Assembly (NCBI GenBank): GCA_034231615.1
Contig: CM067306.1
Coordinates: forward strand, 32,791,363-32,855,362
Reading direction: 5' to 3'
DNA: 64,000 bases
From: Meghimatium bilineatum
Taxonomy: Eukaryota; Mollusca; Gastropoda; Stylommatophora; Philomycidae
Shown here: piece by piece, positions 34,901 to 46,900 of the stretch
How the letters are laid out: each line of letters starts with the position of its first letter
Numbering within the stretch: the first letter of the stretch is position 1
Position numbers and translations under genes: made by a program
Notes under the pieces: generated by a model
Told to the model about the DNA's origin: nothing
Databases searched by the model: none
Seen by the model: only the letters and a program-made list of their open reading frames with translations

Positions 34901-37900
34901 AATTCATACAGAAAATGCAAACAGTCGTTACAACACATAGAAAGTTGCAAGACTTTCTCGCACTAGATCAATTTTATACAGATCTTTAAAGACGGTGATG
35001 TCAGTGTATACAATTTTTCATGCATCCTCAGTAATGGCGGATAAGTATGCTCTGGATTTCTGGTGAGCAAAGTGTTGAAGTATCATCTGCTGTGTTTCCA
35101 TTGAAAAAAAAGTGGAATAGGTTTATAGCAATGTAGACTTTTATAGCAAATGATCATTATTGTTAAATATATTTAACCTTTAGCAAGCCCATTAACAAAT
35201 TGTGCAAATTCCCCCTGCAGCTGAATTCTTTTTTGACAATTTGCATTATTTTTAGCAGGTATTTAGAAAATGAGTAACTTTTTTGTTTAAAGATTTCTTG
35301 TATTTTATTTATTTTAATGAAAATAAAGGATTAATTACCAAATGTAATGATGTAAGTTTTGTTGCTGTATGTACGATATGTGAGAATGTAGTAAATATAA
35401 TAAATGCACCAAAAAAAAGAAAGACTGACTCCCCTATTCTTGTCCGATGTATTGAATCCATGAAAAATTGCTGCTAAATGTCTAGGTCTACTATATTTCT
35501 GATGTTATTTCATAACCAAACTAATGTGCTCATAATCATAATCGGCTGAAAACAAATGCAACACATAGATCTCTGTAATGTTATTTACCCATTATTGTTG
35601 GTCTAGTCCTAGTAGCCAGACGTCAATATATTATTCGCCAGAATATATTGCAGCTAACTTTCTAACTACCTTCTAGTGTTCAAGATTCTATCAGAGATAT
35701 ATGTCTCTCTATCCTACCTTGCTGGCACAAGCCAGTGTCCAAGCTTCTATAAGAAATATAAGTCTGTTTGTCCTACCTTACTGTACTAGTTAGTGTCCAG
35801 GCTTCTGTAAGAAAAATACTTCTGTCCTACCTTGCTGGCACTAGCCAGTGTCTCCGGATCTGGTGGTTGATCAAAGTCCACAGAATCTGATCTCTCCAAG
35901 GATATTTCCAGGTGTGAATGTGACGTAGGTGACTTGAGCTGATGAACATAAATAAACAGTGAATAAACTGAGAACAAAGAAAAAAAACTTAACAAATAAA
36001 ACAAAACAGTAAAGAAAGTGTAGGATAGAACCAAAGGTACAGAAAAGAAATTAGTTTAGAGACTTCTGGCAAAGCTCAGAAGAGGTCAGTTTGAAGGGCG
36101 TAAACCCCCTCCTAAGGAAAATAGAACATTATATTTAACAGTAGTAGTAGTAAAAAGGTCAAAAGGTGCAGAGGATTGATTTTTTTGTACTTCTGTTTTC
36201 CCATATGCACTCCATCTCTCTCAACAAAGTAGCATGATGCTTGCTGAGTATACCCCCTATAGAACATACTCTGAAGCTTCAAGTGATAATCCCCTGGGAT
36301 CTATAAACAAATTACAATTTAAAACAAGTCAACACTAGTTAGATTTGAACCCTGGACCTCTTGAGCACAAGGTGAGCAGCTTAATCACTACACCAGTGAG
36401 ATCTCTAAGTAGTAGTATCAAATAAACTAGTATATTATTTAATTAATTAATTATTTTCAACTAATTATTTTCATAAATCCGTATTTTTCACAACTTATTT
36501 CTGTATTCAATAAAAAAACATCCATATTAAGCACCAAAAAACCTAAAAATATTCATTTCCCAACTGTGTTTTTAACCCAAGACCTATTTGTTCTGAAACT
36601 TGCATTCTAGACATTGACCATGCACTTCACTTGAAAAACTTTACAATTACTGACATTGAAACATACAAGTTTTGGTGGTAGCTGAAAGCGGTACCTATTG
36701 CACTACAGTCTACAGAAAAATGTGATCATTGCTGAGATTTAACCACCAACGTTTTTGTGGTAGATGAGTGCGGTACCTACAGTCACTATTTTGATTAAAT
36801 ATTTTCCCACAACGCAATGCATACTTCATGATATCAGCAATGTTTCCAAATAAGACAATTTGTTTGATTGATATTGGATACTGTTTTGTAATATTAAAAT
36901 TCCATAATGTTGTTGTGCCATGGGAAGCAAGCGTTTACATATAGCCTCAACTTTCGAGACATCGGGTTCAAAGGTTTAACTCAACAAATCTATGAATCAA
37001 TTGATTAGTATCACAAACAATAATCAAAAAAGAACCAAACGTATAAAGTTATAGACTGACCTGCTCCTCTCTAGAGGGACTTGGCTCTGTGGAGACATTA
37101 CATAAACCTTTCATTAAATTTGTTGTATAAACTTTCTTACAAAATTCACTCCCAGGCCTCTTTCTCACAGTTCACAAAATTATAGCTAGAAAAATAGCTA
37201 ATGCAGATTGCAGTGTATATTATATGTACCGGTATGTAATTCTATAGGCAACACACTACTTATAATATCAATCAAGTGCCATGCAGAGTGGCGTAGGTGA
37301 TCATGCTTCTCCACAACTCTCTGTCTCTTGTGTTATTAATAAATTCAGTTGGTGACTTCTTTTTGTACCACAGTGAAAATGTGAAAACCCATCCAGAAAT
37401 TTCTCTCTGTGTCTTCCTCTGTCTCTTCTCCCCTTGATCTTTCCGATGGTTACTAAATGTTCAAGTTTTACTTTCCTCATCTCCTGCCCTAACAATCTTG
37501 ATTGTCTGCTTCTAATTTTTGCTACAATTTGTCATTTTCCAACAGCACCTCTGAGGACTTCTACATTAGTTTTCATGGCCAACTAATTTTCAAAATTCTC
37601 CTTAAAAACCTCAGTTTCCTCTAGCCCACTTTTGTTTACTGTTCATGCTTCACTTCCATAAATAATGTATATTGTAAGCATTAAAGTATATTGTAAGCAT
37701 TAATGTATATTGTAAGTAATAATGTATATTGTAAGTACTGATGTAAATTGTAGGCATTAATGTATATTGTAAGTACTAATGTATATTGTAAGCATTAATG
37801 TATATTGTAATTGCTAATGTATATTGTAATTACTAATGTATTTTGTAAAGTGTCTAATGAACAATGCCTGGACAATGCCTTTTTTAAAGCAATACTTCTA

Positions 37901-40900
37901 AATTCATGATTTTATATATATATTTAATATATATTTTTGTATATTTATAGATTATATTCAAGCTTGAACTCAAAATTCCTGCACTGATTTCTAATATGAC
38001 ATTTTATTTCTTTGTGCCCACCTAACTTATGACATTTTATATCTTTGCCCCCACTTAACCTATGAAATTGTATGTCTTTGCCCCCACCTAATATATGGCA
38101 TTTTATATCTTTGTCCTCACCTACCCTATGACATTTTATATCTTTGCACCCACCTACCCTACTGTAGGGAGAGTGGTAGTCAAGTTGATAGTGAGCTTGC
38201 TTGCTATCACTGAGTTACAGCATGATACAGCAAGATACATTAGAAATAAAACAACTATAGAAATACTTTTACTAGAAATAGCTCGCATGGGAAAGTGTAT
38301 TTTTCAAAATGGTAGCACCCATGAAATACAGTCTGAACATCATTCATGAGTATTGCTCATGAAGAAATCATGAGTTTTCGAAAGTAAGATTGTATGATAT
38401 ATAGAAATTAATGTAAATCACTGTCTAGCATTATAATAAGTAGGATTTTGCACTTGAAATAATTCTGGGTCTTTCACATTCATTCTGAAAGTGAAAACAT
38501 TCATTACAATACATAGAAAGTTTCACGGCTCTCTCACGTGACATCAATTTTATTCTTCAGATTTTAAGATGTTGATGTCTAAAACATTTGTTGGTAATGG
38601 CCGATAAGTACGCTCTAGACTGCTGGCTAGTAAAGTATTAAGTCTTGTGAATACAATCAAATCAGACCTTTCTTCTCTTCCTCTGAAACAGATTTCTTCT
38701 TCATATCAGGAAACATATCCACTCCTCCAAACATGGAGACTGCACCAGCTGGTCTCTTGACTCGAGGAGCTTCTGTTGATTCTGAATCTACCTGGCAAAC
38801 ATAACCAAAAACAAGTATTCACAAACTTTGACTAAACAAGTTAAAGAAAATGATGAACCAATAAAACTCTTTGCATTACTAATCCGTACTTCTCTTTGAT
38901 GTAGAGGTAGAGAAAGCATCTCAGAGGCCCTTATGTACGATGTTAAAAATAGAGGCACATATAGAGGCCCTATGTTTAAAAATAGAGTTACAGATGTATA
39001 TGTAACAATTGAAGTAAAGATATATATGTAGAAATAGAGACATATATATATATATATGTAACAATAGAGGTACAGATATATATATATATATATATATATG
39101 TAAAAATATAAACATATATATGTAAAAATAAATACACAGATTTACCGTTAAATTCTGAATATAAACCCATCCGATTGTAGGCCGATAACCTAACTATCCC
39201 TTCCCAAAAGTGGAGAAAGTCGAAAGTCCGACTATAGACCGACATCCCCAACTTAACAAAGCCGGCAATAATGAACTTCATCATCATAAGAAAGAACCGA
39301 CATGCTAAATGGAAATTAACACAAACTTTTGCAACTCTAAGAAAATAGCATTCCTTTCATTTGCTTCACTCATGTAACTTGAATGAATCAAGGAATGAAA
39401 CCCCGGTGGCTACTGTATTCTTGATCAATATATCCGAAAATAATGAATACCCGGTAGGCTGACTTCCCTATCCATGACTATAGACGGTTTATGAGGTGGC
39501 AAGACTTTGGGGAACAAAGTTTTTCCTGAATGAATTGTCTGTGTTGGGTGTCTGGACGTTATGACGCGGAACAGCGCTAGTGAATAGTAATTACTACGTA
39601 ACTATTATGTCACTGGCTTCTGACAGTGACGTTTAAGTGGGAAATGATGAAAGGCAAGACAGCAAGATCACGTTTGTTTTTATAAGATACAGAAGAGTTT
39701 GAACTTTGTTCCTGGTTATGTTTACCATGTGGGGAGAATACGGTAATAAAATAAACATAACAGAGGATTGTGAAATTGATCTCTTCTTCCACTAAATGTA
39801 CAGTGGTTGGGGGAGGGAATCAATTACGGTGCAATTTTACTACAAAATGCCTATGATGTGTTGTGATTTGGAACCCGTTTCAAATCTTCTATAAAGAAAG
39901 ATTACATTTTAGTCACTTATCTGAATGGCATCACATAATGTGAGGGAAACGTGGATTGGTTGAGCCGATTGAAATGGGTAGGGCCAGTAGTCCATCTTCA
40001 GCCTCAGTGGGCTGGACTAATTAACAGAATATACAGAGTACCAGTATGTAACTACTGGTATTTGCCACCGAGTTCTCACAAAAATATTGCAGACAGTCAT
40101 TCCCCGGCTTTGTTTTTAAAAGATACAGAATCAACAGTTTGACCTGTATGTTTACCTTATACAGTAATATAAACATGAGGCACAGCTCAGACGAGTTTCA
40201 CTATTTATTTCTCTCCGCCATCCCCCCAACACTGCCTAAGTAGCAAAGTTTTGGATGTCAGTTACATGTTTGTGCAAGACCGTGTTTGTGCAAGACCGTT
40301 GAATGTAGAAAAAGACCTCTGTACAGAATTAATTAGGACTTCATTCTTTATGTTTCTGATTATTGTCTTGGTCCCTATTTATATACTTGGAGTCGCATGT
40401 TAAAAATTGGCAAGGCCGACCAGCACATGCACGGAAATACTCAAAATCTGCCTTTGATGTGTTTTTACATTTTCTGTACACAGGTCTTATAGCCTAGTAG
40501 ACGGTCAGTAACTGTTGTAACATTTGCTTTACCCAAAATGAAAGTATGTGACAGTGTTTAGACTACTGGTAGTCGGTGTTTCCCTACACAAACAAGACTG
40601 GGCCTTGATGATAAACATGTGTTACTGGTAGATCAGCTTAGGCTACCATATTTCGTTTTTTCACAGACCATTACCGTATTTTGGTCAATATATAAAAAAC
40701 GGTAATACCCATTGCTAAAAATAGCATTTCCGGGGAAATTAAGCTCAGTAAAAATGGCGGGCATGGCATGTCGGAAATAACGATATAGACCTAGTAAGTG
40801 AGTTTTATCAAGAAATATCGGAGGTTTCGAAGGAAATATTGTATGATATATAGAAATTAATGTAATTAGAGGCTTAGCAGTATGGTAGTACGCTCTAGAT

Positions 40901-43900
40901 TGTTGGAGAGCCCTAGTCATTTTATCCTGGCTTAATATATCGGGACATGTGAGTTGTCACTGGCATTTTTTTTAAAGTGTTTTTCTCCTTTTTTACTGTG
41001 ATTTGGACGTAATTTTTTTTAAAAATTTGATGTTACTCAATTATAAGACGAAGAGTATGAAGTCATCTCTGTTTATTGTCCAAAAATTCTCGGGTTATAC
41101 ACGGAATTTAACGGTATATGTAAAAATAGAAGTACAGATATATATATATGTAGAAATAGAGATACAGATATATGTGCAAAAACAGAGATAAATATATATA
41201 TATATATATATATATGTACAAATAGAGGTGCCCACCAAAGACGGATTTGTCTGGCCATTGGTGCAAATAAAATGGTGGCACAACACATTTCCATTCTCAG
41301 GACTACATCTTCCTGAAAATCTAGTAGGACCATGGTCCTGCTACAAGGGAGATCCAGCGGGAGTATGAGAATGAATGCTGAAGAAGAAGAAGAAATGGAG
41401 GTGCAGATATGTATGTATAGAGATACAAATATACATGTAAAAATAGAGGCACAGATATATATGTAAAATAGAGCCTTGGATAAGTAAATTATCAAAATAA
41501 GTTTCTTTTCTCTATATTGAAGCACATAAGTAGTACAATGTCGGGTCTATATTTTTTTCAGTGACTAATGCCCTAATAAATTATCTAAATATCAAGTCGG
41601 ACATAATAACTTTCCTAAATTTTTTCTGGCACCAATTCTCTAATGCAAAGTTACCTGAAAGCAGTTAGTAATTTACAAAAAATTCCAACTCAAATGGGAA
41701 TTGAACCCTGAACCATTGAATGAAGTCAGCATTTTAATCAACAGATTACTGTAGCTAACAAAGCTTGGATGTTGTATTGCAGAATCATTAATAACATAGT
41801 TCCTCTTCTGCATTCGTTCTCAAACTCCTGCAGATTAGCAGGATGTAGTCCGGAGAACGGAATGCGTTGTGTCATGGTGTACAGCATTTCTGCGATATCT
41901 GCGCCTTTCAGCCTGACACATCCAACTTCAGCATGGCTTTGGGTCACTGGCCCTATATGAGATGGGATAGCCAGCTCTATCCCATAACCTCCTTAATCGC
42001 CTCTTACGACATGCATGGAAGGTAAACAGTGTGGCTATTCTTTGCTCCCTTTTTGGGCCTGGCAACACATTGGCAAATAAGATAAGTTGAATTGAAAACT
42101 GAACAAAAATATTACTTACCTCACGTCTTGCAGCTTCAATTGGTGTTGCTGCTGGTGATTTCAGTGCAACTGAAGGTGATGTCGCTGCTGGGGACTTTGG
42201 TGCAATTGGAGGTGGAATTTTTTTCTTGGATGTAACAAATAGGTCATCATCATCTTCAAGATCACTTGTTCCAAACAAGTTCGCAGCTGAGGATAGATAC
42301 ATCCCATAAAATCAATCTTAACCTTATAGGCTCTATAGGCACCTATAACCCCTGGTGCCATTACGTAACTAGCGCCAATAGGCATCTCCATTCACCCCAG
42401 TTGCTATGCCTCGATTCATCAGTATGGAATCACATGATGTAGAATTCCCTCCACACAAAGCTATGAATACGTCACAGCCTAAAGGTAAAATTCCTTTACA
42501 CATTATGATTGTACAAAGGGAGAAAGCTGGATGATTTTGTCAACTAATTTCAGGAATTACTTTGTCCATTTTCGACGCCATATTTTACTATCACATGTAA
42601 TACTGCGTGGCATGGTAAGTGATCATCATGGATAGTAATATCTACTGGTACATGTTTTAATTGTTGTTTTTGTATTTTAGTTGTTATATTGTAAGAATTT
42701 TCATTTATTTATTGAAACACAAAAAAATATGTATCACGGGTGCCAAGTGACAGCATTTAAAGCAAAAACGTTATGTCCGGCTAGGCCTAGTCTTGAATGA
42801 ATGGACATTGTATGCAATTTCTTCACGTTTTATTAGTTTGTTCAGTCCATATTATATTAGTTTGGATATGAAACAACATATATAAAACAGGAATAGATAT
42901 TTAGGAGGATTTTATCAATGTTGCCACTTATTGCTCAAGTATTAGGTCATAGAGAAATTATATTTTCAAGTTTTTAAATGGTGTTTTGAGATTTTCCCCC
43001 CAATTTTCAACTTCACAACTTGCTCACAACTGTCAAATCACACATACAACAGCAAAAAAACATGATTTAATTTATTATTCACTCCTTTATTTACATGTGC
43101 AAAAATTATTTGATATCTTTAAAAACAAAAAAATTATCGTGTTTACCAAACACTCACCATAAATAATGCACATTTTCCAAAAAGAATCCAGGCGCAGGGG
43201 AAAAATAGCTCAATTTTAATCCAACGCCCTAAAAGTTAATAATGCATCCATAAAATGTATCTTAATCATCCATGCCACAAAATATATCTTAGTCATATAT
43301 CCATACAATCCATCTTAATCATCCAAACCACAAAATCTATCTTAGTCATATATCCATACAATCCATCTTAATCATCCATGCCACAAAATCTATCTTATTC
43401 ATATATCCATACAATCCATCTTAATCATCCATGCCACAAAATCTATCTTAGTCATATATCCATACAATCCATCTTAATCATCCATGCCACAAAATCTATC
43501 TTAGTCATATATCCATACAATCCATCTTAATCATCCATGCCACAAAACTATCTTAGTCATTTATCCATACAATCCATCTTAATCATCCATGCCACAAAAT
43601 CTATCTTAGTCATATATCCATACAATCCATCTTAATCATCCATGCCACAAAATCTATCTTAGTCATATATCCATACAATCCATCTTAATCATCCATGCCA
43701 CAAAATCTATCTTAGTCATATATCCATACAATCCATCTTAATCATCCATGCCACAAAATCTATCTTAGTCATATATCCATACAATCCATCTTAATCATCC
43801 ATGCCACAAAATCTATCTTAGTCATATATCCATACAATCCATCTTAATCATCCATGCCACAAAATCTATCTTAGTCATATATCCATAAATCCATCTTAAT

Positions 43901-46900
43901 CATCCATGCCACAAAATCTATCTTAGTCATATATCCATACAATCCATCTTAATCATCCATGCCACAAAATCTATCTTAGTCATATATCCATACAATCCAT
44001 CTTAATCATCCATGCCACAAAATCTATCTTAGTCATATATCCATACAATCCATCTTAATCATCCATGCCACAAAATCTATCTTAGTCATATATCCATACA
44101 ATCCATCTTAATCATCCATGCCACAAAATCTATCTTAGTCATATATCCATACAATCCATCTTAATCATCCATGCCACAAAATCTATCTTAGTCATATATC
44201 CATACAATCCATCTTAATCATCCATGCCACAAAATCTATCTTAGTCATATATCCATACAATCCATCTTAATCATCCATGCCACAAAATCTATCTTAGTCA
44301 TATATCCATACAATCCATCTTAATCATCCATGCCACAAAATCTATCTTAGTCATATATCCATACAATCCATCTTAATCATCCATGCCACAAAATCTATCT
44401 TAGTCATATATCCATACAATCCATCTTAATCATCCATGCCACAAAATCTATCTTAGTCATATATCCATACAATCCATCTTAATCATCCATGCCACAAAAT
44501 CTATCTTAGTCATATATCCATAAATCCATATTAATCATCCATGCCACAAAATCTATCTTAGTCATATATCCATACAATCCATCTTAATCATCCATGCCAC
44601 AAAATCTATCTTAGTCATATATCCATAAATCCATCTTAATCATCCATGCCACAAAATCTATCTTAGTCATATATCCATACAATCCATCTTAATCATCCAT
44701 GCCACAAAATCTATCTTAGTCATATATCCATACAATCCATCTTAATCATCCATGCCACAAAATCTATCTTAGTCATATATCCATACAATCCATCTTAATC
44801 ATCCATGCCACAAAATCTATCTTAGTCATATATCCATACAATCCATCTTAATCATCGATGCCACAAAATCTATCTTAGTCATATATCCATACAATCCATC
44901 TTAATCATCCATGCCACAAAATCTATCTTAGTCATATATCCATACAATCCATCTTAATCATCCATGCCACAAAATCTATCTTAGTCATATATCCATACAA
45001 TCCATCTTAATCATCCATGCCACAAAATCTATCTTAGTCATATATCCATACAATCCATCTTAATCATCCATGCCACAAAATCTATCTTAGTCATATATCC
45101 ATACAATCCATCTTAATCATCCATGCCACAAAATCTATCTTAGTCATATATCCATACAATCCATCTTAATCATCCATGCCACAAAATCTATCTTAGTCAT
45201 ATATCCATAAATCCATCTTAATCATCCATGCCACAAAATCTATCTTAGTCATATATCCATACAATCCATCTTAATCATCCATGCCACAAAATCTATCTTA
45301 GTCATATATCCATAAATCCATCTTAATCATCCATGCCACAAAATCTATCTTAGTCATATATCCATACAATCCATCTTAATCATCCATGCCACAAAATCTA
45401 TCTTAGTCATATATCCATAAATCCATCTTAATCATCCATGCCACAAAATCTATCTTAGTCATATATCCATACAATCCATCTTAATCATCCATGCCACAAA
45501 ATCTATCTTAGTCATATATCCATACAATCCATCTTAATCATCCATGCCACAAAATCTATCTTAGTCATATATCCATACAATCCATCTTAATCATCCATGC
45601 CACAAAATCTATCTTAGTCATATATCCATACAATCCATCTTAATCATCCATGTTATATATTTCACATCTTAATAATCCATTTCTTAAGACTTACATTTCA
45701 TCTTAATGATCCATCTCAAGCAATCCATCTTGATCATCCATCTCAAGCAATCTATCATAAACATTTATCTCAAAGAACCCATCTTAATAATTCATCCCAT
45801 ACAATTTATCTTTATAATCAACTCTATACAATTAATTTTAATCAATCATCACATACAATCCATCTCAATTATCCATTCTTTACAGTTCATTTTAATCATT
45901 CATCCCATACAACAAATCAATATTAATAATTCATCACACACAACCCATCACAGTGATCAAGCCCCCTCCCCCCACCTCTCATATAATCATCCAACAAGCA
46001 GACTTACGTGGTTTTGGCCTGACGTTATCAATGTTTTTCTCTTGGAGTGAGACTTTCGGTTTTGGTGCAGGCTCTGGTGGCGAAGGATTTTCTCTGTTAT
46101 TTTTCACATCTTCTTGTTCTTCTGGTTCTTCAACTTTCCTCCTCTTGAGAATAGCAGAAGGGTCTAGGCCCCCAAACATGGAGACTGCACCTGCTGGTTT
46201 CCTTGGTTTTGGAGATTCTAATGGTGCAACATTCTCCTGTTTGAGATCATTAATGAGTCAAAGATGTGCTCAGTAATAAGTCATAGAATATAAATAAGTA
46301 ATACCGGTAGTTATGAGTAAGTAATGGTTAATAGTCAGTGGATGTGATCAGTAATGAGTTGTTGAATATTATCAGTAATGAGTCATAGAATGTAACCAGT
46401 ACTGAGTCACAGAATGTTATCAGTAATGAGTCACAGAATGTTATCAGTAATGAGTCACAGAATGTAACCAGTACTGAGTCACATAATGTTATCAGTAATG
46501 AGTCACAGAATGTTATCAGTAATGAGTCACAGATTATATATGAGCAGTAATGAGTAATAAGCAGTAAACACTACAAAAGTTAATTAAGAATTAACTAAAT
46601 AGAACACATGATAAATATATTCATTCAGCAGCAAATAAACAAACTTGCAGGTTATCAAGAACAGCTTTTGGCAGCGGTGAAACTGCGTAAACTGGTTTGG
46701 TTTGGATATGTAACGATGCACGATTCCCTTTCTAAAATTATTTTGCAAGGAGCAGTTGAGCGTGGTAGGAGAAGAGATGACAAAGAAAATTTTGGATTTA
46801 TAACCTCAAGGAATTGTTATGGAATGATTTTTCTACACTCCTCTGAATGGCTGAGGATAGAGGTATTTGGATGGCTTTTTGTGTTGCTATCTCCAGTATG

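Noticed and set aside
43255-45650. CRISPR array
   Set aside because: Direct repeats have no unique spacers; the whole 54-bp unit is repeated. The same holds for the arrays at 6645, 29111, 59841 and 61092, and the genome is eukaryotic.
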